From Balanoglossus misakiensis (taxonomy: Eukaryota; Hemichordata), in NCBI GenBank assembly GCA_040954595.2, contig CM082578.2, positions 5,208,001 through 5,272,000 on the forward strand: DNA of 64,000 nt. The letters are read 5' to 3'. The translations under genes and the position numbers were made by a program. The notes beneath the pieces were generated by a model. It made no database searches and was not told where the DNA came from. It saw only the letters and a list, made by a program, of their open reading frames with translations. Of the stretch, positions 49,893-61,794 are shown piece after piece (within the stretch, counting starts at the first letter, position 1; every line of letters starts with the position of its first letter).

Positions 49893-51327
49893 ACAGAGCA
49901 GCTTCAGGATGATTAGAGCCTCTAAGATCAATTTCTGAACCATAACATATTTATATTATTTATACTTCCAATCAAATTGAGTGCTTCTTGTATGTGCGTC
50001 ATATAATTTTTCCAAAATGCATATTAACCTATGTTTATCATAAATTATTTCTTAAAATCCATTAACTGCACAGATTATACATGGCGTAACTTGGACTTCA
50101 GGAACATGTCAAATATAAATGTCAGATTTACCTGCCACTGGAACTGAAACAGATGTATGTCAATTTTTCATCTATTTATAGCCACTTTGTATTTTTTTGA
50201 TCACACAATTAATATTTCAGTGACTTGGTACAGAACGGAGACACTAACATCCTTTCATTCACTCTGAAAAACAACAACTCTTCAATATTTTATTTCTTTT
50301 CAACCGTTCTTCAGATAAGAATATTTCTCATGTTTTCTTTATGAAACGAGAAGTGGTGGCTCATTCTCTTCAATAAATATCACATTGGTGCATTTTAGGT
50401 TATATCAAAAAAAGCAAAATTGCAACATATTACAACATTTTGTTTCAGCGCCAAACTGTAAATATCAGAGACATATTAAAGTAACAATTAAAATGACTAA
50501 GTATCAGCCACAACTTACTAAAAAAATCTAATTCTAAGCAATTTTTCATATTAATTTTACAGTAAAGTGTGTACTTTCTGAAATTTACACTACCATGAAG
50601 GTAGACTTTAATTTCACCTGGGTGATCAATAAAAGATTGATAGATATTGCATTGAAAGAAACTTTAGTAAGGCTCCAGCGTTTGTTTTCCCTCTGTTTTG
50701 ATCCAATTTCAACACTCCACACACTGTACAGATGGTAAACATACAGTTAAAACGCACTTCTATCCTATGCAACCACAAATTGTGCTGATTTCTGCAAACT
50801 GATTTCCTACTTGAGCCAACATGGCCATTCCTCTAGCTGTATGCCAAGAAAGATTTCTTTCTCTGTTAAAACACCAGAGTGAAAAGCAAACATTATTTCA
50901 ATATAACTGTGCGGTCCCCTTCTTGGACAAATTCAGACTTCGGAAAAACAACTCAAACAAATACTGCATATCACTATTTGTTCTTCAGATTATACAAATT
51001 ACTTTTCAGTCTCACGCACAAGTACAATGTTTTCTCAGCATCTTAATTTTCTCTGTGTATAAAAATGTACATATTTTTCATTTTCTTTATGTCTGCGACT
51101 ACGGGATAAGTTTCATACGAATACCACTGAAACACATTACATTACAAGAATGCTACAAGAAAACCCTAAGAGAACTGTTCAGTGTGTATTGTTTACTGTT
51201 GTTATAGAAACAGTCAGAGTCAAGTTCAAAGTTGGCGAGTGTTGACTGTACATTGCAATAGTGTATTGATACTACCAGTACTACCTACATCAAATTAGAA
51301 TTCAAAGCAACAACATACCGTTTCGCG

Positions 51328-51556
51328 TTATTCTCCCAAACGACAACACACACGTTTCCTGCACTGCAGATTCTGACATCCACTGGCCGACTCCTGGTAG
51401 GGACCCTCGGTGATGTTGTCGCAGTAGAAGAACTGCTCGTGCTTCAGGTTCGGACAAGCCTCGGCCAACTCCTGCAGACCAGCCGCGGTCACATTCAGAC
51501 ACCCAGACAGATCCAGGTGCACCAAGTTTGGCAACCCACCATTACTGGCTAATGCT
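51328..51556 (-). CDS. FBXL5: FBXL5 last exon with the iron-sulfur cysteines
   Basis: It encodes the final LRR ([17 protein letters not shown]) and the tail FYCDNI...SGCQNLQC...VCCRLGE, then TAA at 51330-51328. Cys655, Cys670, Cys680 and Cys681 correspond to the cluster ligands known in human FBXL5. Confidence 0.95.
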
Positions 51557-54500
51557 CTGCAACAAATTAATATTCAATTGATTTCTTTTTTTTTTTAAAA
51601 GTGAATATGCACTCCTACAGTTACACTGTTTCCATGACGATGCTCTACAGACCAATGTCGTGGACACTGTACTCCAACACATCACAGTATTTTCTGAAGA
51701 GTTACGTGTGAAAAGAATGCTGACACCTTTTCAGTCCTCAAATCAGTGACATTCTTGATTCCAGCTTCACTAGTGTAAAGTAAAACCTAAAGCCCTATTA
51801 ACACTTGTCATTGTGGATGACACGCCCTCGCTGTAGAATTGGTAGTGTCTGGGTTTGTGGGTCTGTTTTCGTTCATTCTAAACGCTATATTGCAATATAA
51901 GTTTACGGTGAAAGCCATAGTGGGGTATTTTCGGTGCACTGTGCTTGTTTTGTACACTGTGGTTCAGTTCGTGCTTCTGCAGTACAGTAACAGTATGTTG
52001 TTCTGGATATAGCAATGATTTTGGTCATGGTGATTTTGGATTCAAATTCAGAGATTACTAGTCTGAATACCAGAGATCAAGGGTACTTTTTGGATACACT
52101 CGGAGGATGATGTAGCTCTGAATATCCCCAAAAGAGTAAAAATATTGTTTGATTCAAAATCAAGGTTTAGGAATAGGGTATGGGTAGGCGTCTGGTGGTA
52201 AAATGTCCAGGAGGAACCTTAGTTTAGGAAATGTTTTGAGCACCACTGGTGTGTGAACTCGCCTGGATTTTCCAATAGAGGACACAATAGAAATCTTTTG
52301 GAGTTCTCAAGTTGCAAAATCCAATGAGTTAATGCAAGGGAAGTAGTTCAGAGATCAAGTTATGAGCCACAACACAAAAACATGGAATATATAAGAACAG
52401 GTTGACACTAAAGACATAAGGTCACACCAAATTACACAAGCTTACAGTTTAATATTACATTGTAATTGCAGAGGATCATGAATCAACACAAGACAATATA
52501 ACAGACTCTATATATCTGTGATATTCGCTATGAACATATTCAGCATTTGAAGAATTATCAAGCACCGAGCCTAATGTAGATTATGGTCATTATATATAAA
52601 GGAAACCCCAATAAAATGTTGAAGACAACATGAATATGTGCTGCACACAAACATTACTGTGAATCCGAGTCTAATGCAATCAAAACAAGCCAAGACAAGA
52701 CACCATCAATGATCATTTGTATTCTGATGGCACATAACAACTTACATTGGCTTTTAGTTTAAATCTCCCATTTGAAACATGAATATTTCGCTACATTATT
52801 GCTTTTAAAGTTAAAGTTGGATACCAGAAAGTGTCATTAAGATTTAAATCGCATTTTGCTTTTGTCCCAAAAATGAAGTAGAAATCGCCATGGAAATGCA
52901 TCACTGTCGAGCAGAAACACAAGTACTTACCTGACTTGTGACCTCTAAACTTTGACCTACCTCAAACCTTCATCAGTGATCTGATAACAGCTGGAAAGCC
53001 CCAGGAACTCCATCGGCCTTGAAATCTGGTCCGAATCCCCGCGTTGCCGGCAGCTGCCACTTCCCGAGCAGAACGCAGTCTTGGTGTTGTTGTTATCCGG
53101 GAGGGCGTTGCAGCAAATCCTGCTGTTTTTGTCAAAGGCTGATGCAGCTGCGAGGGGCATTGAAGTCCTATTCTTGTCACTTTCCCCGTAGCTGCTGCAG
53201 CACGACCGGTTAGAGTCGCCAAAGTACCGATCACCGGTACAAGTCCTGGCGTACTCAACAACGCACACGCCCTCAGTGTCCGTATCCCGGCAACAGTTCT
53301 TAGTCCTCTTGTTGCCGTCGTCAACACAGCTGTTGCACCCAGTTGGGGCAACGTTGGAACACTCCGATTTCACATGCTCATCCGCAGATAGCTTCCACTT
53401 TGCAAATTTCCACAATGTCTCGTTGCAGCTTTCGATGGCAATCTCGTCATTGTTGAATGTCCTGGTTGCCATGGAAACTCCTCCATCAGTGGTATTGCGA
53501 GCATCGTTATCCTCGGAGCACACACCCTGACAGCACATCTCAACTTGCGGTGGGTTCATTCCGAGCGATGTGGCCAGTCGGATCAGAGTGGTGTCGGTGA
53601 TTTTCAAACATCCCGACAGATCCAGATGCTTCAACTGGCTTCCCGCACCATTCCTTCCAAGTCTACAAACGAAAACAAGGATTAAGGTCAAGATTCTGAC
53701 ATCTTTGTGTTCATATTATAACTGACACAGGACGATAGCATAGTCAAACATTAACAGTTCTAGTCCAAAGATCAGGTGTTAAATGTTTAGGCTTCAAAGT
53801 AAAGAACATTACATGTACAACCATCGCTCAGAACACCTCACACAGTCATCGTTCAAATTGTCCAATGCAAAAGTTCAGCCATACATATAGAGACATGCCG
53901 CATTTCATAACTCCTCATACTTGTTTCAAACAGGCATTTTATCAAAATTATTGAACACATGATCAACATTTGGCTACAGTTATCACATACCACATCATAC
54001 ATCATTAAAACTGGCACATAATTCATCTCTGCGTACTCTCTCAGACTGACATATTTAAAAAATAATTTATCATGCTCTGATTTCTGTTACGACATTCAAT
54101 TTTTTTTTCCAAAAGACTCTCACTGAAAAACTAGACCTTAATCTATCCAAACTTTGACATGATAACTAGTTCACTTGTTCACTAAGCCATCTTTGACAAT
54201 TCATAGACAGAACTTTACTCAGAAATCGTGACATGCAGCAAGAAAGGATGAAATCTGAAATAGTCTTACCCTTTGAAAGCCACATCAGAAATGTTGGTCT
54301 GTTTCAGATCTAAGTGTTCCAGATTGGGACAACTGATGATCATTTTATATACCTGTAAATGACAGCACACATCAATGCAGAATATCCATTTCATGGAGGA
54401 TAATAATTAATAATTTAATTGAGATAAAAACTAAAGGCGTAATTCTCTTTCGAAAAGGAAGAAATACTAGAGTTATGAACTATGTAACATAACAGGAATA

Positions 54501-57500
54501 ACGTCATGTGTCACTATGTCTTTCAATTGATCAGGTGCTTTTAAACAATGAAAATTGATTCAGAAACATGTTCTTATTTCATCCGACTGTTTTCCACATT
54601 TATTCAGTTTCCTTTGCAAAAGACAACTTAAAATATCATGATACAGTCTCTGCAGTAAAATGGTTAGTTGGTAATCGCTGACGAAGTTTACTTACCAAAT
54701 AATAATAATCGAGTTAACTTCAAAAGGTAAGTTAGTAATAAATACGTTGACTTGAAATGGTACGTTTCAAACTGACTGGGTTGACTTACCAAACCATTGG
54801 TAACGCCTTTACTCTTGCTGAGTATCAAGGTCCGCACAATCGGTCCAATCACCGGTATCAGATACTTGGCCACATCGGTCAACATCTTGGCCTCTTTGCG
54901 AATACACATGGCCGCGTAGCTGAGAGTGCTGGAGACACTGTCGTCGCTCTCCTCAGATTCGTCAAAGTCTGCATCCTCGTCCACCACCACGTACAGCTCA
55001 TCTTCACTGCCACTGTTTGTTGGACTGCTGTCCGACTCGGAGGATTCTGTCATGTTACAGTCCACAGAATTGCCAAACTCCCACATGCCTGTGCGTGAAG
55101 ACCAAATAATCAATATAGTGAATGTGTACATCACCAATACTGTACTTCACACAGAACTTTGATAAACAGACTTCATGATGCTCAAAATGGAATTCTCAAA
55201 ATTGTGTACTCTTCTAAGTTCTAATCCCCTGCATTGAACATTCATTCCATTTCAATACTCTGTAAAAATCCATTCTATTGTATGCAAGACTACCGCAGTG
55301 TTCATGGAAAACAATATACATACATATATATTTAATGATTTAGTTTTGTTTTCATCGTGATCCGAATGAATTCCGGGTTTACAAATATAAAATCACCTCT
55401 CATTTACATATGCCCATATATGGCTAAAATGACGTGTCTGTGTATTCAAAGGAACAAGCGGTGGTGCTCTTTTTTTCGCATGTCTACCCACTGACAATCT
55501 GTGATTTGCTACACCTCTGATTTCCAAGGCAACAATGGCTAAATTTGTATTGGTGACCGTTTACCTTTCTCCCATATTATTACCTGAAAACTTTCATGCA
55601 CAAACACAGATGAAGAGAGACAAACACACTTGAAAAAGAGTTCCTTACCTTTTGCCCATCGACAAGGATACAATGTCTGCCAAGTTGACCCAGCATAGGC
55701 CAACTTCGACCATCGGGTACACACCTGGGCACAACGGCACAAATCTTTGGGACTCAACAGTGAGAAGATCTTCAGAATAATTTCCGTGGGGAGCAACTCA
55801 AACTTACTATCTTCTTCTGTCTCATCTTCCTCATCTTCTGAAACAGGGCAAATTGAAAAATTGTCTCTTTTATAAGAAATTTGCTGGAATGCCACTGTAT
55901 TCGTTTGTTACTAAAAGGTTACTTTGTAATGATACTAAAATAATGTGGTCTCAAACTATAATAGATAGAGTAGTTCTTGAAGCACCAGTACAGAACAGCA
56001 ATAACAGCGAGTGCTATATAGAGTGAACTGTACCCAAATCGAGTGTATACCCGCCTGTGGCAGCGGTTATTGCTATTATAATCAATTTTGTTGCGTAACA
56101 GTGCTGTTATTAGTGTTAAACACAACAGCGTCGGAAAAATTTAGCAGTGCTATTATAATCGCGTTTACACAACAAAGATGACAAGACATAGTGTGAATGA
56201 ACGCACAACCACAGTAACCACAATTTTTGTGGCAATATAAAACTATCTACTCCTTATAATATTTGAAATTATAAGATAAGCCCATTATGTTCTATCATTA
56301 TGAACACCAATTGCCTGGCCATGGGGGCCATAGCAGCCGTTCATTACCCCTGAGGGGCTGTGCGTTACCAGAATCACATGCTATTTCCCGAGGCCGTAGG
56401 TAATTCTGGTAACTCACAGTCACAAGGGGGTAAAAACGGCTGCTATGGCCCGAATATAGGCCAGGCCATAGGTGTTTTATAATAAACCTCATGCTAACAC
56501 CGTCACGTAGCCAGTTTATATTTTTTCTGCTATTTCCCTAGGGATTCATAGTCGATTCTATTTTCATATCACGTGACGGCTTCTGGCGAATCAGGACACA
56601 GTATTAGCAAGAGGTATATTATAATTCACACTATTTCCCGGCAAACCAAATGAAGGACAGCTTGACAAGTGTTAAGCACTGACCAGTTGGTTTCTCCACA
56701 GTGTCCTTCATGTACTTCAGTTTTCTGTGCAGCTCGCTGTGTCTCTCAATCACAGTTGCTTTGATGTCTTTCAGTTCTTCGTAAGAGAAATAGCGCATCA
56801 GGAGCTCCTGGAATACCTGTCAGAGGTGTACAAAAACCAACGAGTACATGTAGATATGAGTTGCAAATTTACCGATACAGACAGTCATTCTGTTTTCAGT
56901 TCACTCAGACAACTTTCATGATAATCCTTATCCAAACCAAGCATGTTTTGCAACATCATGAAATGATTTCTACAGAGTCACATACATGTCACCTTCGTTT
57001 TGAGGTTTGACCTAACATCAACCTTTGAAAACGTGTCTGAACTTCAGACAAACCCAGTCAAAAGTATGAATTCTTAATTCAGAACAGACATGGGGACAGG
57101 TGAAAGTTTATTCTAGGTATTACATGAAAAGAAATACTGGTAATTACCACATCAAAATATACAGGCAGTACAAAGAACTGTTTGACGGTACTAAGGCAAG
57201 CTAATGCTAACTGACATTGTAAAATGGTTATAAAGCAGGAAATATACTTTTTGAATTCCTGAACTATAGACACAGCTGCTGCCACTAATATTATTACAGA
57301 GGTGAACGTATGGTAGCAATAATTTACAAGGGTTAATGCCCATACACTCGAACAGTCCATTTGCAGAAAATAGAATACAATTATGGTTCGCAACACAATG
57401 CAACATAAATATTAAAAGGAAATTTACAGCTACACACATTTATGAAAATCTGCAAACAGACAGAATGATGTCTTTTTCACTTTTTAATCTGAAATATAGT

Positions 57501-60500
57501 AATTGGGGATCACCAACAGCATGTTGACATGTATAATCTTATAGGTTACATATACATCATGTCAACATGCTGTTTTAGTACAATGTACATGTAATTATGT
57601 ACAGTCTGCTGTACATACATATGCAAACATTGGTCTGCTTAAATCAAAGTGAACTGTCCAATCACAGACAACCTTGCAAACCTGCTGCAATTAAACCCAA
57701 AGCCATATTGCAAAATGCTTCCTCAAGGCCCAAAACACATTATATAGCTCACATGTATTTTTCCATACTTGGAACCCGCTACGTCTCAATCTGATTAAAA
57801 TCTACATCTGATTTCAATCAGATTGACCATGTCACAATTTGTGTTTACCAAAAAGGTGAAAAATCCAAGCCTAATTTAACCCTAAAGCTGCCAAGTCGGT
57901 TGAAACTGGTTTGATTTCCAGGGTGCCTAGAATCCTGGCTCCCGGGCCTGTTGGACTGTCAAGTGCGTGTTATACAAGACCCTCAAACCAAACCAGTGCA
58001 AACCAGGACGATTTGGTACATTTTTTGGGGGGTTCAAACTGCCAAGTGTGTCTAAGTACATATGAGAGCCATGTCAAGACAGTAAAAATACATTTTAGAA
58101 GAAAAAGCGGCAAATACGTATTTTAAGGGACTTGACACTCTAAACAGATATGACACCCAGTAAGCATTAGGGTTAAACCCACCTCCTCTTCTTCTCTCAG
58201 ATGTGGCAGGAAATCTTTGGTGAACTCTCGGATGGCTTTTGTGAGCAATTTCCCAAAACTGTTCCTATCCACTGCCGTCTTGTCCCAGTGTCTCTTGATT
58301 CCATCATCGACCATCTCCAACATATCCGTCAGATGATTATCCGAGTGCACGTTGGTCACCGCGGCTATCTCAATTTTCAGTCCTTTCAGTCTGTGTTTCA
58401 GTTTCTGCATGATGCACTCGTTTTCGATCTTCTCGTGGATCTTGAAGTCACGGAATGTGACCTTGATCTTGTCCAGCATTGCCTTCCAGTCCACATGGTC
58501 GGAGAAATTAGTCTTCAACAGCTGAAAAGACAAGCCAAAAAATGATTTTTAAAGTACCTCTATTATCTGTAACTTTTCGCTATGTGTTCAGTTTTTGTTT
58601 TGTGTGTCTACTGCAGTTTCTTGTTCAAATTCATAAAGCTTGACAAAATATCCAGTAAGCAGCTTATTAACACAACCTATATGTACATGTATATAGTCAC
58701 TAAGTCAGCATTGTTATGGTGCAACATTTGAATTCAAGTCCGGACTAGAATTCATTTGTCAACAATAACAATGGCTGTTACACATATACTGGCTATATGT
58801 TGACCACTGGCTTACTGGTTATATAGCATATAGCATGATGTTTGGAGTAGGACATGAAATTAGATTTGGTACACAGAATAGAAATGCTAGAAAAAACTGT
58901 ACAGTATCGGTTAGATTGATATATGTATTAGTCTACATTTGTCAACTTGTTCTATCACACAGTCACTAGATCTGATCCTCTCCCCTACACAAAGTAACAT
59001 CGTTCAAGCACAGATTTACATGACAGGTAAACGTGTCCAGGCAAATCTTTCCAACATATTTTAGGCCTACACACTCACTGGTGAAGAAGCCTCAAGGACA
59101 TTTTGGTACGAACAAGAGCAACTGTTGGAATGCTACAAGCCTGTGCTACATGCAAAAAACTACATTATACAGACCGAGACGTGGGTGGAATAGAAGTTAA
59201 ATCACCCCTATCTCCAATGACAGAGCCCTAACAATACCAATGCAAACAACAGACTTTGGATCAAACCACTCATCTGAAGGAAAAGCATGCAACATAGTAA
59301 ATGATGTCATTGCGTTTGTTACCAGAAGTTCAATAATTTCCACACGCCACAGCTCATAACAATTTTCATCTATTACCCTATTTGCATAAATCAATATTCA
59401 ATGATAAATTATCACAATTGACCACCAGCAGAATTCCCACACAGCTATGCTTTTTATGTTAGTCACATTCTCTTCAAAGACTGATAACAGTGTACAGATA
59501 GATCAGGCTGCCACTGGGCTGTGTTCGGTGTGAACCAAAGCAGTCTGTTTAAAATCAGCATCTGGCCCAAAAATACACAAATTGGGGGAAAATTCACAGC
59601 AACTTGTTAATATTTTATGAAAATAGCCCATAAAAGAAAGAAAATATAATACGCAAGTTTTGATGACTCAAACACATTGATCACTTACTGTATCAAAGAA
59701 GTTAAAGGTTTTTTAATTAAAATTATGTTGCAATAACAGGAGTGACAATCTTGTCAATGTCAACCTCGAACCAGTGTTTTTGTATCCACAAATAACTAAA
59801 CTATTTTTAATGTGCACTTTTGAACATGACATCAATTTTAATGTTGCAATCATTTTTAATAAAACTTGTTTGTGACTGACTAATAGTTCAATCCCATCCA
59901 ACTCTATATGTATAACACCAGCAGAAGTGAGCTTGTCTATTCAATCAGTTTCTGGTCAGTGCAAGACGCAATTCAGCTAATAAAAAGCCATAGCCTATAA
60001 CTACAAAATCATGCAGAGGAACTTAGTCCAACATTTCAACACAGCTAGACAAGCCCTTGAAGCCAGTTACCCAATACTGTAAACCAGGATGTGACCAGCG
60101 ATCAAACATCTAGATCCGTCATCACATCCTGAATGAATACATGTACATGTAGTCACTTGCCAGCCATTGAGATTACCCACGCTGTGTCTGCTTAGAAAAG
60201 ACAGTAGTTTCATTTGATGTGAAAATTACAGTACCACTGCCCAGGTCAATCCGAATGTCTTGCTGAAACAGATTGAATGATATTACCAGAACTTGTCTTC
60301 AAAACATTCCTATTCAACTGATACACAAGGTGTGAATGGAGACCCAATGACTTAACACTTTTAGTGAGAGGCACAAAACAAAACAATTCACACATAAAGT
60401 AAAACAAAACAGAGCTCAGCTATTTTTTCTTCTTCTTAAAGACTGATACTGAAATGGACATTTGAGTCCCAAATAAAGTTTATAATACTAACAATTTAAT

Positions 60501-61794
60501 CTAAAGTAGGTAAAGGTTCAAATTTAGTGGGTTGAACTTGTAGGATGTAGACTTTCATCGACATCACTTTACAAGTATACATTGCAGTTTTCATTTCATA
60601 GAATTACAGAACATGATGTAAAAGATATTGATTTTAGTATCACATTTGGACGTAAAATAAATTACTGCATTGTGCAATACAATTAACAGTAATATGAAGT
60701 AAGATGTATGATGTATGGCCTATCAACACTCACTTTGCGCTGTAATCTATATGTACCCCCTGCACGAAATGCTGACTCACGAGTATGAATTGATATACAT
60801 AATAATGTATTAAAATTCTGACATGCACATAGGACAGCCTCCAGTTCGAGGATGCCACTGACCAGTTCTGACAAGCATCTTGTAAAATGCTCACACAATA
60901 AATCACTCCTGAGGCTATTCCTATGAATAATAATATAATGGCTTTTCAATTTCATACATGTATAGTGCTTTACTGTTCGCATGTACTATCAACCTTCCTG
61001 TGGCATATGTATTTGGCCTGTGATAGGTTTTAACCATTATAAAACTATACTTTTAGTTTATTTCTAACGACCACATATGATCAGACTGTGATTGTTCCAA
61101 TTGTCATACAAGCGCCATACGGTTTACAAATTAGTACCTTTGAAGATTCGCACATGACCTATGACATACTTATGTAGCTAAGCTTATAAAAATAATTATC
61201 ATGTATATATATGATTCTTTAAACTTCATCTAGGTTTCTGAACTTCCCTCCAGGAGTGAAGTCGTGAAATGATTCAATTACCATAATCATATCCAAGGAT
61301 TTTGATGCAACTTTTTTCAAGTTCAACAACATTCTGCAAAAGTGTGTGTCATGGAACATCGCGCATCGCCATCGGCCACCTCCAGTAAAGTGCAACCACA
61401 GTTGCACGAGGGTTGTTACACGGCGACTGCTCCAGTGATTTACCCATAGAAGATGGGTAGTTCGTCGTGTAACAACACTCGCCCGACTGTGATGCAACCT
61501 AGCTGCAGGTACTGCCTTTTGAGGTAAATCGGCAGACAACACAGCATCCGATGATCAGGGTTTGAAAGTCCAATATTTACCCAGTGTCGTACATGATCTA
61601 GAAATGAGGGTTAAATGCCTAAAATAACCATAAAATTGAACAAACTTTACAAAATAAACTATCCTCATTTGATAAGACCTTAATTAACAAAGAAGTGCGC
61701 TAAGTGTTACCTTGTCGGTCAATTCATGTAACTGTTCAACTATGTTTGAGTGTGGTATCGAGAAGACATCGATCTCCTCTGGTGCAGGCGCCAT
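51328..61794 (-). CDS. FBXL5: F-box/LRR-repeat protein 5, complete, 8 exons, 685 codons
   Basis: Substrate receptor of an SKP1-CUL1 ubiquitin ligase. In vertebrates it senses iron and oxygen and drives degradation of iron-regulatory proteins, chiefly IRP2. Exons in transcript order: 61711-61794, 58183-58521, 56684-56816, 55649-55837, 54790-55088, 54270-54352, 52961-53662, 51328-51556. All have GT-AG borders and agreeing phases. Hemerythrin domain 1-165 has diiron ligands His15, His57, Glu58, Glu61, His87, His135 and Glu139, matching the human set. The F-box is about 198-245, followed by an acidic linker with [12 protein letters not shown], LRRs, a variable Cys-rich insert, then the last LRR and C-terminal Cys655, Cys670, Cys680 and Cys681, equivalent to the human 2Fe-2S ligands. 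Human length is 691. The start was chosen because [11 protein letters not shown] aligns with the human N-terminus; the frame is also open upstream. Confidence 0.97.
52961..53662 (-). CDS. FBXL5: FBXL5 large exon: LRR, variable Cys-rich insert, LRR
   Basis: It begins in [14 protein letters not shown] and ends in [11 protein letters not shown], both clear LRRs. Between them about 190 residues are low in similarity to human and rich in Cys, Asn, Asp and Ser. The matching human region is also variable and probably disordered. Confidence 0.93.
54270..54352 (-). CDS. FBXL5: FBXL5 short LRR exon
   Basis: 27 codons plus two bases: [20 protein letters not shown] matches the human LRR segment with CPNLEHLDL. 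It is too short to stand out as an open frame but joins both neighbours in frame. Confidence 0.93.
55390..55562. mobile_element. Degenerate MITE family F copy in FBXL5
   Basis: ACATATGCCCATATATGGCT and CTAAATTTGTATTGGTGACC match the family F copies at 41230 and 41756. The ends are eroded. It overlaps an intron just downstream of FBXL5 exon 4. Confidence 0.6.
56303..56476. mobile_element. Foldback element in an FBXL5 intron
   Basis: Arms AACACC...GGCCATAGCAGCCGTT and AACGGCTGCTATGGCC...GGTGTT are inverted copies, with further pairing of ACCAGAAT and ATTCTGGT inside. Noticeably GC-rich against an AT-rich intron. Confidence 0.7.
56684..56816 (-). CDS. FBXL5: FBXL5 exon 3, end of the hemerythrin domain
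   Basis: 44 codons plus one base, starting [19 protein letters not shown], which aligns with the human segment after the EEEE motif. The acceptor is CTGACAG and the donor GTCAGT. Confidence 0.93.
57515..57574. repeat. 60-bp perfect-arm hairpin
   Basis: AACAGCATGTTGACATG and its exact complement CATGTCAACATGCTGTT enclose about 26 bases. Probably a relic of a small foldback element. Confidence 0.75.
57876..58176. mobile_element. MITE family C, copy 2, abutting the FBXL5 exon 2 donor
   Basis: 301 bases from TTAA (57876-57879) to TTAA (58173-58176), closely similar to the copy at 49573. On the minus strand its first TTAA directly follows the donor hexamer GTGGGT. Confidence 0.87.
58183..58521 (-). 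CDS. FBXL5: FBXL5 exon encoding most of the hemerythrin domain
   Basis: 113 codons, phase 0 at both ends. It carries [10 protein letters not shown] (His57, Glu58, Glu61), NVHSDN (His87) and [10 protein letters not shown] (His135, Glu139). Seven extra residues lie between the second and third helix relative to human. The donor is GTGGGT, and a family C MITE begins six bases downstream. Confidence 0.95.
61390..61498. mobile_element. Imperfect foldback element in FBXL5 intron 1
   Basis: GAGGGTTGTTACACGGCGA and TCGTCGTGTAACAACACTC are inverted, with ACCCAT/ATGGGT at the centre. It is more GC-rich than its surroundings. Confidence 0.55.

Larger units (their letters stand above)
19061..51327. other. 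Gene-poor intergenic region of about 32 kb
   Basis: I find no open frame with recognisable protein features, no tRNA gene and no rRNA. The contents are AT-rich unique DNA, the transposons listed separately (40251-46706 and 49573-49892), G/C homopolymers, microsatellites, and scattered palindromic GTTRCCATGGYAAC-like sites. The right end presumably includes the FBXL5 3' UTR, which reads on the minus strand, but I could not fix its end. Confidence 0.6.

Noticed and set aside
50821-51207. 128-codon plus-strand open frame near the FBXL5 3' end
   Set aside because: Lies in the probable 3' UTR of FBXL5 on the other strand, with no recognisable motif.
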